Origin: Microbulbifer elongatus
GTDB taxonomy: Bacteria > Pseudomonadota > Gammaproteobacteria > Pseudomonadales > Cellvibrionaceae
DNA length: 64,000 nucleotides
Assembly: GCF_020524885.1 (NCBI RefSeq)
Contig: NZ_JAIVKJ010000001.1
Coordinates: forward strand, 310,001-374,000
Reading direction: 5' to 3'
Positions 9,634-18,295 of this stretch are shown here, piece by piece. The notes beneath the pieces are model-generated. The model made no database searches and had not been told where the DNA came from. It saw only the letters and a program-made list of their open reading frames with translations. Numbering within the stretch: the stretch's first letter is position 1; every line of letters starts with the position of its first letter. The translations under genes and the position numbers were made by a program.

Positions 9634-10053
9634 TTATTTGCACTGTGTCTTAAACTCTGTCTCATCGAGCCAGGCTTCCTGATTCTTGCAGGGATCAAAC
9701 TGCTGGAAAACCTTGGCCACTACATCGGATTCTGAAAATTCCATACACCGGGCAATCGCTGCTTGTGGGCCATTCTTGGTGACGAATCGGCTTGGTTTCC
9801 AACCTTTCAATTGCCCTCTCAGGGATTCGTACGCTTTGAGATCGACGTTGCCTAAATACGCATTGGCTGAGCGATTGGCGTCAGACTTCACTGCTGCCTC
9901 GGGAAAGGATGTACCTAGACAGATTGCGGTGGCGTACTTGCGAAAATCTTGAGCTTCTTTGGTTATCGCTTGATGATTTGATGCAGTGCTCTTGCTACAG
10001 GCAGAAATTATACAGATGCTCAAAATGAGGAATGCTTGCTTTTGAGTTCCCAT
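9634..10053 (-). CDS. Tai4-like T6SS amidase immunity protein (orphan)
   Basis: Small exported protein resembling Tai4, which binds and blocks the Tae4 peptidoglycan amidase in the periplasm. Seen: a signal sequence with lipobox-like IISAC, then FRKYATAICLGTSF, SANAYLG...KAYESL and a pair of later cysteines (RCMEF, FDPCK), the pattern of the Tai4 family. The ATG at 10053 (MGTQKQAFLIL) is chosen because AAGG lies about 8 nt upstream; an upstream in-frame codon at 10086 would overlap the effector remnant more and spoil the signal peptide. Length 139 residues. The cognate effector is present only as a fragment (10020-10259), so this may be a retained orphan immunity gene. The locus is visibly more AT-rich than its neighbours, suggesting transfer. 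The family call is from memory of the family pattern, not a search. Confidence 0.72.
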   Translation of the reverse strand: MGTQKQAFLILSICIISACSKSTASNHQAITKEAQDFRKYATAICLGTSFPEAAVKSDANRSANAYLGNVDLKAYESLRGQLKGWKPSRFVTKNGPQAAIARCMEFSESDVVAKVFQQFDPCKNQEAWLDETEFKTQCK

Positions 10054-10259
10054 AGGTAAGCCTTTTTGGAAATTGGAAAATAGCATTTGTCAGAACAGGC
10101 GTTCCCATTCCAGACGGTGGCATGGCCGGAAGCATCGCTCCATTGGTCAACCTCGAAAACGAGGATACCTTTTTTATCTGTAAAGGAGATTTCTTTTGGT
10201 TTTTTATGAGTTTGGGAGAGGGGGAGCGGTTTAATTCGCTCCCCGGAGAGGTGGCTCAA
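10020..10259 (-). pseudogene. Truncated Tae4 amidase effector (C-terminal remnant)
   Basis: From about residue 22 the 79-codon frame reads ISFTDKKGILVFEV, WSDASGHATVWNG and ACSDKCYF, closely matching the C-terminal third of Tae4 (in Salmonella: FIGKKGIIVV, WSNARGHVTLWNG, ICSDQC). The catalytic His (GHATVW) and Asp (CSDKC) are present, but the N-terminal part with the catalytic Cys is gone, replaced by yebC. The first 20 or so codons look unrelated and include a hairpin (10221-10244) that may be the yebC terminator. The frame begins just after the yebC stop codon and is in phase with it. It overlaps the start of the Tai4-like gene, as effector/immunity pairs often do. A working enzyme is very unlikely. 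Confidence 0.75.
10221..10244 (-). terminator. Hairpin downstream of yebC, possible terminator
   Basis: GGGGAGCG (10221-10228) and CGCTCCCC (10237-10244) pair around an 8-nt loop, 28 nt past the yebC stop. There is no T-run on the minus strand, so termination is uncertain. Confidence 0.35.
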
Positions 10260-10271
10260 GTTAGTAGTTAG

Positions 10272-10991
10272 CTACACATTCTCCACATTGTGATAAACCG
10301 CCTGCACGTCCTCCAGGTCTTCCAGCATATTCAAAAACTTCTCAAACAGCGCCACATCATCCCCGGTCACCTCGGTGTAGGTCTGCGGCACAAACTGGAT
10401 CTCGTCCACTTCAAAATCGATATCGCCGAAGGCTTCAATCAGCGCCTGTTTGGCCTTGAAGTAATCGGTGTGCGGGGCGAATACGGAGAGTTTGCCGTCT
10501 TCGTTCTCGATGTCGGTGACATCCACATCCGCTTCCATCAATGCTTCCAGAGCCGCCTCTTCGTCGTCGTGTTTGAACACGAGGATGGCGAGGTGATCGA
10601 AGCTGTGGCTGACGGAGCCTTCGGTGCCGATCTTGGTTTTGGTTTTGGTGAAGGCCTGGCGCACGTCACCGAAGGTGCGATTGGGGTTGTCGGTCAGGCA
10701 TTCGATGATGGCCATACAACCGCCGGGGCCGAAGCCTTCGTAGCGGGCGCGGGAGAAGTCTTCACCGGCGCCGCCCTTGGCCTTGTCGATGGCCTTTTCA
10801 ATCACGTGAGTGGGCACCTGCTCTTTCTTGGCGCGGTCGATGAGGCTGCGCAGGGCCAGGTTGCCGTTGGGGTCGACTCCGCCGGATTTTGCGGTCACGT
10901 AGATCTCGCGGCCGTAGCGGCTGTAGACCCTGGCCTTCATGTTCGAGGTCTTGGCCATTGATTCTTTGCGGTTCTGGTAGGCTCGGCCCAT
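10272..10991 (-). CDS. yebC: YebC/PmpR-family protein
   Basis: Conserved cytosolic protein of the TACO1/YebC family. Members are described as DNA-binding regulators and more recently as factors aiding translation of proline-rich stretches. Seen: [56 protein letters not shown] near residue 100 and the C-terminal half with alternating acidic blocks. With the start at ATG 10991 it has 239 residues, the usual length; GGAG lies about 8 nt upstream. A longer frame to 11111 adds 40 Pro-rich residues not typical of the family. It is a single gene divergent from the NCS2 permease; ruvC, its neighbour in many genomes, is not present here. Confidence 0.95.
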   Translation of the reverse strand: MGRAYQNRKESMAKTSNMKARVYSRYGREIYVTAKSGGVDPNGNLALRSLIDRAKKEQVPTHVIEKAIDKAKGGAGEDFSRARYEGFGPGGCMAIIECLTDNPNRTFGDVRQAFTKTKTKIGTEGSVSHSFDHLAILVFKHDDEEAALEALMEADVDVTDIENEDGKLSVFAPHTDYFKAKQALIEAFGDIDFEVDEIQFVPQTYTEVTGDDVALFEKFLNMLEDLEDVQAVYHNVENV

Positions 10992-11174
10992 GGGGTGGTG
11001 CTCCGGTATCTCTGGTATCCGATAAAGGGGCGATTTTACTGGTGCCCCGGGTGGATGAGAAGCGGGACGTAATCCGACCGAAAACCGCCCGAAAGCCCCA
11101 GGCTGGGCCACAATAGGTACTACTCCGAATCTTTGACCCTCTAACCTTTTACCCCTTCGGCCGAGGAGCCTGCA

Positions 11175-12479
11175 TTGCAGCTAAATAATCTTCTCGAGCG
11201 CATCTTCGCCCTGGGCGACCATGGTACCAGCGTAAAGCAGGAGCTGATGGCGGGGCTGACGACCTTTGTCACCATGGCCTATGTCGTGTTCGTGGTGCCA
11301 AACATGCTGGCCAATACCGGTATGGATCTCGGCGCGGTGTTTGTGGCCACCTGCATCGGCAGCGCGGTGGCCTGCCTGTTGATGGGCTTTTATGCCAACT
11401 GGCCCGTTGGGCTGGCACCGGGCATTGGGCTTGCCGCGTTTTTTGCCTATTCCGTGGTTGGCGAGATGGGGTACAGCTGGCAGGTGGCGCTGGGCGCGGT
11501 GCTGATTGCCGGCGTGTTGTTTGTGCTGATGAGCCTGTCGCGGGTGCGCGCGTGGATCATGGAGAGCATCCCCCTGTGTCTGCGCTATTCCATGGGGGCC
11601 GGGGTGGGACTGTTTCTCGGCCTGATTGGCCTCAAGTCCGCGGGGATTGTAGTGCCGAGTGATGCCACCCTGCTCGCACTCGGCTCCCTGCGCGAGCCGC
11701 CCGCGCTGCTGGCGCTGCTGTGTTTCCTGCTGATTGCGACCCTCAGTCACTGGCGCGTGTTCGGCGCTTTTCTGGTCAGTATCCTGGTGGTAACGCTTAT
11801 CGGTCTGGCGCTCGGCGAGGTGGAGTACAAGGGGCTGGTCTCGGCGCCACCGAGCCTGGCGCCCACCTGGATGGCGATGGATATACGCGGTGCACTGGAC
11901 CTGAGTATGGTGAGCGTGATCCTCGCGTTTCTGTTTATCAATATTTTCGACACCGCCGGCACCCTGATGGGGGTCGCGCACAGGGCGGGGCTGATCGAGC
12001 CGGATGGCTCCATCGAAAAGCTGCCGCGCGCGCTCAAGGCAGACAGTACGTCCAGCGTGCTGGGTGCGTTTGTTGGGTGCCCACCGGTAACCAGTTTTGT
12101 CGAAAGCGCTTCGGGGGTTGAGGCCGGCGGGCGAACCGGGCTCACCGCGGTTACCGTGGGGGTGCTGTTTCTGCTGTGTGTATTTTTCTCTCCCCTGGCG
12201 GGGATGATTCCGGCCTACGCGACGGCGGGTGCGCTGATTTATGTGGCCATGCTGATGATGGGCGGCATGGCGCAGATTCGCTGGGATGATCTCACCGATG
12301 CGATTCCGGCGGTGGTGACCATGATCATGATGCCGCTGACCTTCTCCATCGCCAACGGCATCGCCCTTGGATTTTTGACCTATACGGCGCTCAAGCTGTG
12401 CACCGGGCAGCACCGGCAGGTGTCCCTGAGCCTGTACATCCTCAGCGCGGTTTTCCTGGCCAAGTTTGCATTTCTCTAA
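11175..12479 (+). CDS. NCS2 family purine permease (AzgA-like)
   Basis: Inner-membrane, probably proton-coupled uptake of adenine, guanine or hypoxanthine. About 12 hydrophobic segments are visible. Family motifs include the N-terminal [16 protein letters not shown], the [14 protein letters not shown] block near residue 75-90 and the [13 protein letters not shown] block near 255-270. At 434 residues it matches AzgA/AdeP-type permeases rather than the longer UraA group. The start is TTG 11175 with GAGGAG at 11163-11168. The substrate cannot be fixed from sequence. Confidence 0.92.
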   Translation: MQLNNLLERIFALGDHGTSVKQELMAGLTTFVTMAYVVFVVPNMLANTGMDLGAVFVATCIGSAVACLLMGFYANWPVGLAPGIGLAAFFAYSVVGEMGYSWQVALGAVLIAGVLFVLMSLSRVRAWIMESIPLCLRYSMGAGVGLFLGLIGLKSAGIVVPSDATLLALGSLREPPALLALLCFLLIATLSHWRVFGAFLVSILVVTLIGLALGEVEYKGLVSAPPSLAPTWMAMDIRGALDLSMVSVILAFLFINIFDTAGTLMGVAHRAGLIEPDGSIEKLPRALKADSTSSVLGAFVGCPPVTSFVESASGVEAGGRTGLTAVTVGVLFLLCVFFSPLAGMIPAYATAGALIYVAMLMMGGMAQIRWDDLTDAIPAVVTMIMMPLTFSIANGIALGFLTYTALKLCTGQHRQVSLSLYILSAVFLAKFAFL

Positions 12480-12624
12480 TTTTGAAGGGGGGCTCGGGGT
12501 GCGGGCCCATTGACGGCGTTCGCGGTGGGAACCGATTTTGCAGGATACTTTTGGTGTAATAACACGGTGTACTAACAGTGTGTACGGAAAGTCCAGAGCA
12601 ACGCCGAACCGGGGAGCAGAACAC

Positions 12625-13944
12625 TTGAAACCGTTACCGCCAATCCATACCCATACCAATCCCGCTGATTTGTCTCAATGGCTGCGCAGCCTCGCAGAAC
12701 TGGCGGTGGCGTCGGTACACCCGGACAACCTGATGCCCGCCAATCTACCCACTCCTGGCCGCAAGACCCTGGTGGTGGGAGCCGGCAAGGCGAGCGCGGC
12801 CATGGCTGCTGCCCTGGAGCGGGCGTGGCAGCAGCAGTATCCACAGGCGGATCTCTCGGGGCTGGCAGGACTAGTAGTTACCCGCTACGACCACGGCGCC
12901 CGCTGTACCCGTATCGAGGTGCTGGAAGCGGCGCACCCGATGCCGGACCGGCTCGGTGAAGAGGCGGCCGGCAAAATGCTTGAATCGGTTGCCGGACTTA
13001 CAGAAAACGACCTGGTAATCGCTCTGATTTCCGGTGGCGGCTCCGCGCTGATGAGCCTGCCGGCGCCGGGCCTGACGCTGGCGCAAAAGCAGTCTATAAA
13101 CCGCGCGCTGTTGCGCAGCGGCGCGCCCATCCGCGAGATCAACACCGTACGGCGGCACCTATCGGCCATCAAAGGCGGCCGGCTGGCGGCTGCTGCTCAC
13201 CCCGCGCGCGTAGTTACCTACCTGATCTCCGATGTACCCGGCGACGATCCCACACTGATTGCCTCTGGCCCTACACTGCCGGACACCAGTACACCCGCCG
13301 ATGCGCTGGAAATTCTGCAGCGTTACAACATCGACCTGGAGCCGGAGGTAAAGGAACATCTGGCGTCCGCCGATGCCGGTCCCAAACCCGATGACGTTGA
13401 GTTTTCCGGTGACAGCTCTCTGATACTGGCAAAGGCTGCCGACGCGCTGGAAGCCGCGCGTGAAGCCGCCCAGGCTGCGGGCATTGATGTCCGGGTGCTG
13501 GGTGACAACCTGGAAGGGGAGGCGCGGAAGCTGGGTGCAGAACACGGCAGACTGGCACTGGATTGCCAGCCGGAAACCACTCGGCCGCTGCTGATTCTGT
13601 CTGGCGGTGAAACCAGTGTCACTGTCACCGGCAGTGGTCGCGGCGGCCGCAACGTGGAGTATTTACTCGGGCTATTCAAAGCCCTGAAGGGCGCCCCGGG
13701 AATATACGGCCTCGCCATCGACACCGACGGTATCGATGGCTCTGAAGATAATGCCGGTGCGCTTTTTTCGCCGGATGATTGGGGCAAGATGCAATCCCAG
13801 GGGTTGAACCCTGACGATTACCTCGCCAACAATGATGCCTACAGCTTTTTTGCCGAACTGGATAACCTGATAGTGACCGGGCCCACCAGAACCAATGTCA
13901 ACGATTTCCGCGCAATTCTGATACTTCCTCATGTGGATAAGTAG
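12625..13944 (+). CDS. Glycerate 2-kinase family protein (MOFRL; TtuD/GckA type)
   Basis: Probably phosphorylates D-glycerate to 2-phosphoglycerate, which would feed pyruvate kinase encoded just downstream via enolase; older annotations call this family hydroxypyruvate reductase. Seen: VVGAGKASAAMAAALE (about residues 50-65), the LISGGGSALMSLPAPGL loop, NTVRRHLSAIKGGRLA, LILSGGETSVTVTG and GRGGRNVEYLL, and the C-terminal MOFRL domain with AIDTDGIDGSEDNAGA. The start is TTG 12625 because GGGGAG (12611-12616) lies 8 nt upstream; an in-frame TTG at 12538 would add 29 unconserved residues. Length 439. Confidence 0.9.
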   Translation: MKPLPPIHTHTNPADLSQWLRSLAELAVASVHPDNLMPANLPTPGRKTLVVGAGKASAAMAAALERAWQQQYPQADLSGLAGLVVTRYDHGARCTRIEVLEAAHPMPDRLGEEAAGKMLESVAGLTENDLVIALISGGGSALMSLPAPGLTLAQKQSINRALLRSGAPIREINTVRRHLSAIKGGRLAAAAHPARVVTYLISDVPGDDPTLIASGPTLPDTSTPADALEILQRYNIDLEPEVKEHLASADAGPKPDDVEFSGDSSLILAKAADALEAAREAAQAAGIDVRVLGDNLEGEARKLGAEHGRLALDCQPETTRPLLILSGGETSVTVTGSGRGGRNVEYLLGLFKALKGAPGIYGLAIDTDGIDGSEDNAGALFSPDDWGKMQSQGLNPDDYLANNDAYSFFAELDNLIVTGPTRTNVNDFRAILILPHVDK

Positions 13945-14053
13945 CGCTGCGCTCGGTTCAGGATGAGATTGCTGGCTAAGCTGTGTCTATAACATCGCTC
14001 TCCGGTCACATATTGTCGGTGAGCTAGAGATACAGAAAGTCAAAGAGAGTCCA

Positions 14054-15529
14054 ATGACCCAGATCCCCGCCAGCCAGCGCACCGCTAACCCACTGCGTCG
14101 TACGAAAATTGTCGCCACCCTGGGGCCGGCCAGTGACAAGCCCGGTGTGCTCGACAAGTTGATCAGTGCGGGTGTGGATGTAGTGCGGCTTAATTTCTCC
14201 CACGGTACCGCCGATGACCACCGTCGCCGTCTGCAACAGGTGCGGGAGATCGCCGATCGACAGGGCAGGACCGTGGCGGCCTTGGGAGATCTACAGGGAC
14301 CGAAAATCCGCATCGCGCGCTTCCGAGAAAACCAGGTCATCCTGCGAGAAGGTGAATCCTTTGTGCTGGATATGGCGCTGGACACCAACGACGGCGATGA
14401 AAAACGCGTGGGGTGCGACTACAAGGCACTTGTCGAGGATGTAACCGCAGGGGATGTGTTGCTGCTGGACGACGGGCGCGTTGTGTTGAACGTGGAGCAG
14501 GTCACCAGTCGCCATGTATTGACCACCGTTGCCGTGGGTGGGCGGCTCTCCAATAACAAGGGGATCAACAAACAGGGCGGTGGCCTGTCCGCCGCCGCGC
14601 TGACCGACAAAGACAGGGCCGACCTGAAGACTGCCATCGACATCGGTGTGGATTACCTGGCGGTATCTTTTCCGCGCAGCGCGGCAGACATGCAGGAGGC
14701 CCGTGAATTACTGGGGGAGCGCGGTAAACACATCGGACTGGTCGCCAAGGTTGAACGCGCCGAGGCGGTAGCCGAAGACGAAATCCTCGACGAAATTATT
14801 CTCGCCTCCGAGGCGGTGATGGTGGCGCGCGGCGATCTGGGGGTGGAGATTGGTGACGCGGCGCTGATAGGCGTGCAAAAGCGCATGATCAAGCGCGCCC
14901 GCCAGCTCAATCGCGCCGTGATCACCGCCACCCAGATGCTGGAAACAATGATTACCGCTCCCTTGCCCACTCGCGCGGAAGTGTTTGACGTGGCCAATGC
15001 GGTGCTGGATGGCACCGATGCGGTGATGCTGTCGGCAGAGACGGCAGCTGGGGATTACCCGGTCGAGGCGGTGGAAGCGATGCACCGCCTGTGCCTGGGC
15101 GCCGAGCGGGAGCGTTCGGCACAAGAATCCGGCCACCGGATGCACCAGGGGTTTACCCGTATTGACGAGACCATTTCCCTGTCAGCCATGTACGCGGCCA
15201 ACCACCTGGAAGGTGTCACCGCCATTGCCTGTATGACGCAGACTGGTTACACCCCGCTGATCGCCTCCCGAATCCGCTCCGGCCTGCCCATTGTCGGCCT
15301 CGCCCACGACCCCATCGCGCAGCGCCGCATGGCCCTCTACCGTGGCGTGATTTCGGTGCTGTTTGTGCCCGGCGAAAAGGAGGGGGACCGCGAGTTGAAC
15401 CAGCGTGCTCTGGACACCCTCAAGGCGCGAGACATCGTCAAGCAGGGTGACCATGTCATCCTGATTCGGGGGGATCTCATGCAGTCACACGGTGGCACCA
15501 ACACGCTCAAGATTCTCGAAGTCATGTGA
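14054..15529 (+). CDS. pyk: Pyruvate kinase
   Basis: Converts phosphoenolpyruvate and ADP to pyruvate and ATP in the cytosol. The N-terminal RRTKIVATLGPASDKPG and VRLNFSHGTADDH blocks, GDLQGPKIR, the catalytic-Lys region GLVAKVERAEA, MVARGDLGVEIG, ATQMLETMI and DGTDAVMLSAETAAGDYPVEAV are all present. It has 491 residues, the length of PykA-type enzymes. ATG 14054 is preceded by AAAGAGAG. It lies 109 bp after the glycerate kinase gene, an arrangement that suggests a shared glycerate-to-pyruvate route. Confidence 0.97.
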   Translation: MTQIPASQRTANPLRRTKIVATLGPASDKPGVLDKLISAGVDVVRLNFSHGTADDHRRRLQQVREIADRQGRTVAALGDLQGPKIRIARFRENQVILREGESFVLDMALDTNDGDEKRVGCDYKALVEDVTAGDVLLLDDGRVVLNVEQVTSRHVLTTVAVGGRLSNNKGINKQGGGLSAAALTDKDRADLKTAIDIGVDYLAVSFPRSAADMQEARELLGERGKHIGLVAKVERAEAVAEDEILDEIILASEAVMVARGDLGVEIGDAALIGVQKRMIKRARQLNRAVITATQMLETMITAPLPTRAEVFDVANAVLDGTDAVMLSAETAAGDYPVEAVEAMHRLCLGAERERSAQESGHRMHQGFTRIDETISLSAMYAANHLEGVTAIACMTQTGYTPLIASRIRSGLPIVGLAHDPIAQRRMALYRGVISVLFVPGEKEGDRELNQRALDTLKARDIVKQGDHVILIRGDLMQSHGGTNTLKILEVM

Positions 15530-15738
15530 TTGTCGGGCTCTGATGGCACTGGCAAAGTATTGTGTGGCGCAGATTGCCACGCGGCTTGGCGGCAAAATTG
15601 CATTCCCCGGTAGAAGCGGGACGATAATGCGGTATTCTGCAGAAGCGAAGTCCATTTTAGAAAAGCCAACCTTGAACAGAGGGCAGTGCCACGAGCGCTA
15701 CCAGCTCAAATAACGATCGAAGTTGAACATTACACCGA
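15530..15738. other. Intergenic stretch before the moaA leader
   Basis: No gene or clear promoter pair recognised. It separates pyk from the structured moaA leader and should contain the promoter of the moa operon. Confidence 0.5.
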
Positions 15739-15828
15739 GCCAGCATCCCTAAGTTACTGATATGGGGTTCTGGCCGCGGGCGGCATAGCCAGCCCGCCAG
15801 GGTCGCAAGGGAAACCGAACGGCCTCCC
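15739..15828 (+). ncRNA. Structured moaA leader, candidate molybdenum-cofactor riboswitch
   Basis: Three helices fold without overlap. First, GCCAG-C-ATCCC (15739-15749) pairs with GGGGT-T-CTGGC (15764-15774). Second, GCGGGC-GGC (15776-15784) pairs with GCC-A-GCCCGC (15788-15797). Third, GGGA and CC (15809-15816) pair with GG and TCCC (15821-15828) around GAAC. A GCAA segment (15805-15808) precedes the third helix, which ends 6 nt before the GGAAAG ribosome site (15835-15840). Position before moaA and the GCCTCCC element near the ribosome site fit the Moco RNA motif known from gammaproteobacteria. Binding Moco would be expected to lower moaA translation. Class assignment is by resemblance and context. 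Confidence 0.68.
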
Positions 15829-15843
15829 GTATTTGGAAAGGTG

Positions 15844-16827
15844 ATGAAACAAAACGAAATTCTGGAGGACGGTCACGGCCGTCGCTTCTACTATCTGCGC
15901 CTGTCGGTCACAGATGTCTGCAACTTCCGTTGCGGCTACTGCCTGCCCGACGGCTACCAGGCCACCCCGAAAGGCCCCGACCTCAGCGTCGCCGAGGCCG
16001 CCACCGTCACCCGCGCCTTCGCCCAACTGGGCACCCGGAAAGTGCGCCTGACCGGCGGCGAACCCTCCCTGCGCAAAGACCTGCCGGAACTCATCCACAA
16101 CGCCAAAACCACCCCTGGCATCCGGCGCGTGGCGGTTACCAGCAACGGTTACAAACTCCCCAGTGTCATCGACAGCTGGCACCACAATGGCCTCGACCAG
16201 CTCAACATCAGCATCGATAGCCTCGACGACCGTGAATTCGCCGAGATCACCGGCCACGACTGCCTGCCCAAAATCCGTACAGGTATCGACCGCGCACTGG
16301 AGCTGGGCGTTCAGACCAAGGTCAACGCCGTCCTGCTCAGCGATGGTGCGCAGGCCCGCCTGCACCAATTTCTAAACTGGCTAAAAACCACCCCCGTCAC
16401 CCTGCGCTTTATCGAACTCATGCAGACCGGCGACAACCGCAACTACTTCGCCAGCAACCACCTGCGCGGCAGCGACATCGAACAACAGCTGATTGAGACC
16501 GGCTGGCAACTGCTGCCCCGAGCCTTGGACGCCGGCCCCGCCCGCGAATATGTCCACCCCGACTACGCGGGCCGCATCGGTCTCATCACCCCTTACAGCA
16601 AAGACTTCTGCAACAGCTGCAACCGCCTGCGCATCTCCGCCCAAGGCAAACTGCATCTGTGTCTGTTTAGCGATACCGGTCTCGACCTGCGCGAAACCAT
16701 CCGCAACGGCGATGCCGATACCCTGGCAGCAAAAGTGAGGGCACTGATCGGCAACAAAGAGGTGAGCCACTATCTGCAGCAGGGAAATACAGGCGGAACC
16801 CAAAACTTATCCATCATTGGTGGGTAA
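15844..16827 (+). CDS. moaA: GTP 3',8-cyclase MoaA
   Basis: Radical-SAM enzyme for the first step of molybdopterin synthesis: GTP to 3',8-cyclo-GTP. The SAM cluster cysteines are C26, C30 and C33 (VCNFRCGYC), the GGEPSLR motif follows near residue 70, and the second cluster is in FCNSCNRLR with a further Cys in LHLCLF. The C-terminal IIGG keeps the conserved Gly-Gly. Length 327. ATG 15844 is preferred over GTG 15841 because GGAAAG at 15835-15840 is too close to the GTG. Translation is probably controlled by the leader RNA directly upstream. Confidence 0.97.
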   Translation: MKQNEILEDGHGRRFYYLRLSVTDVCNFRCGYCLPDGYQATPKGPDLSVAEAATVTRAFAQLGTRKVRLTGGEPSLRKDLPELIHNAKTTPGIRRVAVTSNGYKLPSVIDSWHHNGLDQLNISIDSLDDREFAEITGHDCLPKIRTGIDRALELGVQTKVNAVLLSDGAQARLHQFLNWLKTTPVTLRFIELMQTGDNRNYFASNHLRGSDIEQQLIETGWQLLPRALDAGPAREYVHPDYAGRIGLITPYSKDFCNSCNRLRISAQGKLHLCLFSDTGLDLRETIRNGDADTLAAKVRALIGNKEVSHYLQQGNTGGTQNLSIIGG

Positions 16828-16836
16828 TTCTTCAAT

Positions 16837-17006
16837 GCTAACAAAGTACAAAAATTAGAATTGAAGAGCGGGCGTCGGGTGAAAGGTTTCAGGATCGTCG
16901 GCAACAGGGATGTTGCCGACGAAGCGTACAGGGATGTATTCACAGCGGTCCTGAAACCTTTCACCCGATGACCGCTCGCCACAGAACCAAGAACAGAGCA
17001 CAAAAA
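16837..17006 (+). repeat. 170-nt palindromic intergenic element, copy 1
   Basis: Outer arms of 29 nt (16866-16894 and 16949-16977) pair with two mismatches, including 20 consecutive pairs. Between them lie two inner hairpins, GTCGGCAAC/GTTGCCGAC (16897-16920) and TAC/GTA (16927-16938), both with loop AGGGAT. The flanks are conserved with copy 2 at 25958-26127: GCTAACAAAGTAC, GAATTGAAG and AGAGCACAAAAA, all at identical offsets. It fills the whole gap between moaA and moaB. The family (REP-like, MITE or structured RNA) is not identified. Confidence 0.9.
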
Positions 17007-17008
17007 CC

Positions 17009-17524
17009 ATGAGCCACGCCCCAAAAGACCCAAATCAAAAACTCAACATCGCCATCCTGACCGTCTCCGACACTAGAACCGAAGAAAACGACACCTCCGG
17101 AAACTACCTGGTAGAGGCCCTGAAAGCAGACGGCCACAACCTCGCCGACAAAGCCATTGTCATCGACGACAAATATCTCCTGCGCGTCAAAGTCAGCGCC
17201 TGGATCGCCGACCCGGAAGTTCAGGTCATCATCACCACCGGCGGCACCGGCTTTGCAGGCCGCGACTCAACCCCGGAAGCTCTGGCTCCTCTATTCGATA
17301 AACATATCGATGGCTTCGGCGAAATGTTTCGCTCCATAAGCTATGAGGAAATCGGCTCCTCCACCATTCAATCCAGAGCCCTCGCCGGCCTCGCCAACCG
17401 CACCCTCATCGCCTGTCTGCCCGGCTCCACCGGTGCTTGCAAAACCGGCTGGACAAAACTGCTACAGGAGCAGCTTACTGCCAGCCATATGCCCTGTAAC
17501 TTCGTGGGCTACCTTTCAAAATAA
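17009..17524 (+). CDS. moaB: Molybdenum cofactor biosynthesis protein B
   Basis: MoaB/MogA-fold protein, likely the molybdopterin adenylyltransferase step or an accessory role. It has 171 residues with [15 protein letters not shown] near the N-terminus, the pterin-binding [17 protein letters not shown] and [12 protein letters not shown]. The ATG at 17009 sits 3 nt after the 170-nt repeat, and no strong ribosome site is seen. No mogA is in the window, so MoaB may supply that function here. Confidence 0.95.
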   Translation: MSHAPKDPNQKLNIAILTVSDTRTEENDTSGNYLVEALKADGHNLADKAIVIDDKYLLRVKVSAWIADPEVQVIITTGGTGFAGRDSTPEALAPLFDKHIDGFGEMFRSISYEEIGSSTIQSRALAGLANRTLIACLPGSTGACKTGWTKLLQEQLTASHMPCNFVGYLSK

Positions 17525-17557
17525 TTCGCTCAAAGCAACTAGCAAAAAAGTAACCCC

Positions 17558-18049
17558 ATGACCCTCACGCACCTCAATCAACAGGGCGAAGCCAGCATGG
17601 TCGATGTCACCGACAAAGACATCACCGACCGCTCCGCCCGCGCCCAGTCCGCCATCGCTATGTCCGCTGAAGCCTTTGCGCAACTGAAAGCCGGCAACAA
17701 CAAAAAGGGCGACGTGCTCGCCACTGCCCGCATCGCCGGTATCCAGGCCGCCAAGAAAACCGCCGACCTGATACCGTTGTGCCACCCGCTGGCGCTCACC
17801 AAAGTACAGGTGGATTTCGAACTGGATGAGGCTGCCAATATCGTCAATATTTCCAGCTACTGCCGCCTCGCCGGCCGCACCGGCGTGGAGATGGAAGCGC
17901 TTACCGCTGCCAGTGTTGCCGCTCTCACTATCTACGACATGTGCAAGGCCGTCGACCCCGCCATGGTGATCGGCCCTACCAAATTGCAGGAAAAAACCGG
18001 CGGCAAGCGCGGCCACTGGACGCCGCAAAGCGCGGAGGAAAGCTCGTGA
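17558..18049 (+). CDS. moaC: Cyclic pyranopterin monophosphate synthase MoaC
   Basis: Converts 3',8-cyclo-GTP to cyclic pyranopterin monophosphate. Family motifs: [49 protein letters not shown] and [22 protein letters not shown] with the conserved Lys. Length 163. It begins 33 nt after moaB and overlaps moaD by 4 nt, indicating a tight operon. Confidence 0.97.
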   Translation: MTLTHLNQQGEASMVDVTDKDITDRSARAQSAIAMSAEAFAQLKAGNNKKGDVLATARIAGIQAAKKTADLIPLCHPLALTKVQVDFELDEAANIVNISSYCRLAGRTGVEMEALTAASVAALTIYDMCKAVDPAMVIGPTKLQEKTGGKRGHWTPQSAEESS

Positions 18050-18294
18050 TCAAGGTATTGTTCTTCGCCAGCCTGCGCGAGCAGTTACAGCGGGATGGGT
18101 TGGAAATCGAAGCGGCGGGTTTGACCAGCGTGACACAGCTGCGCAGCAAACTGGCAGAGCAGGGCGCAACCTGGCAGAGCGCCCTCAGTAACGAACAGTT
18201 GCAGGTCGCGCTCAACCAGAAACTCTCCACCATGGATGCTGCGATCCAGGATGGCGACGAGGTTGCCTTCTTCCCGCCTGTCACCGGAGGCTGA
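18046..18294 (+). CDS. moaD: Molybdopterin synthase sulfur carrier MoaD
   Basis: Ubiquitin-fold sulfur carrier of molybdopterin synthase. The 82-residue protein starts [13 protein letters not shown] after the initiator and ends in PPVTGG, the Gly-Gly that is adenylated and thiocarboxylated. The start is GTG 18046 inside the GTGA overlap with the moaC stop, with GGAGGA just upstream. A longer in-frame reading from 17941 lies inside moaC and does not match the family. Confidence 0.95.
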   Translation: MIKVLFFASLREQLQRDGLEIEAAGLTSVTQLRSKLAEQGATWQSALSNEQLQVALNQKLSTMDAAIQDGDEVAFFPPVTGG

Positions 18295-18295
18295 A

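Noticed and set aside
10020-10259. Small intact toxin gene
   Set aside because: The frame lacks the N-terminal catalytic Cys half of Tae4 and begins right after the yebC stop; it is a truncated remnant.
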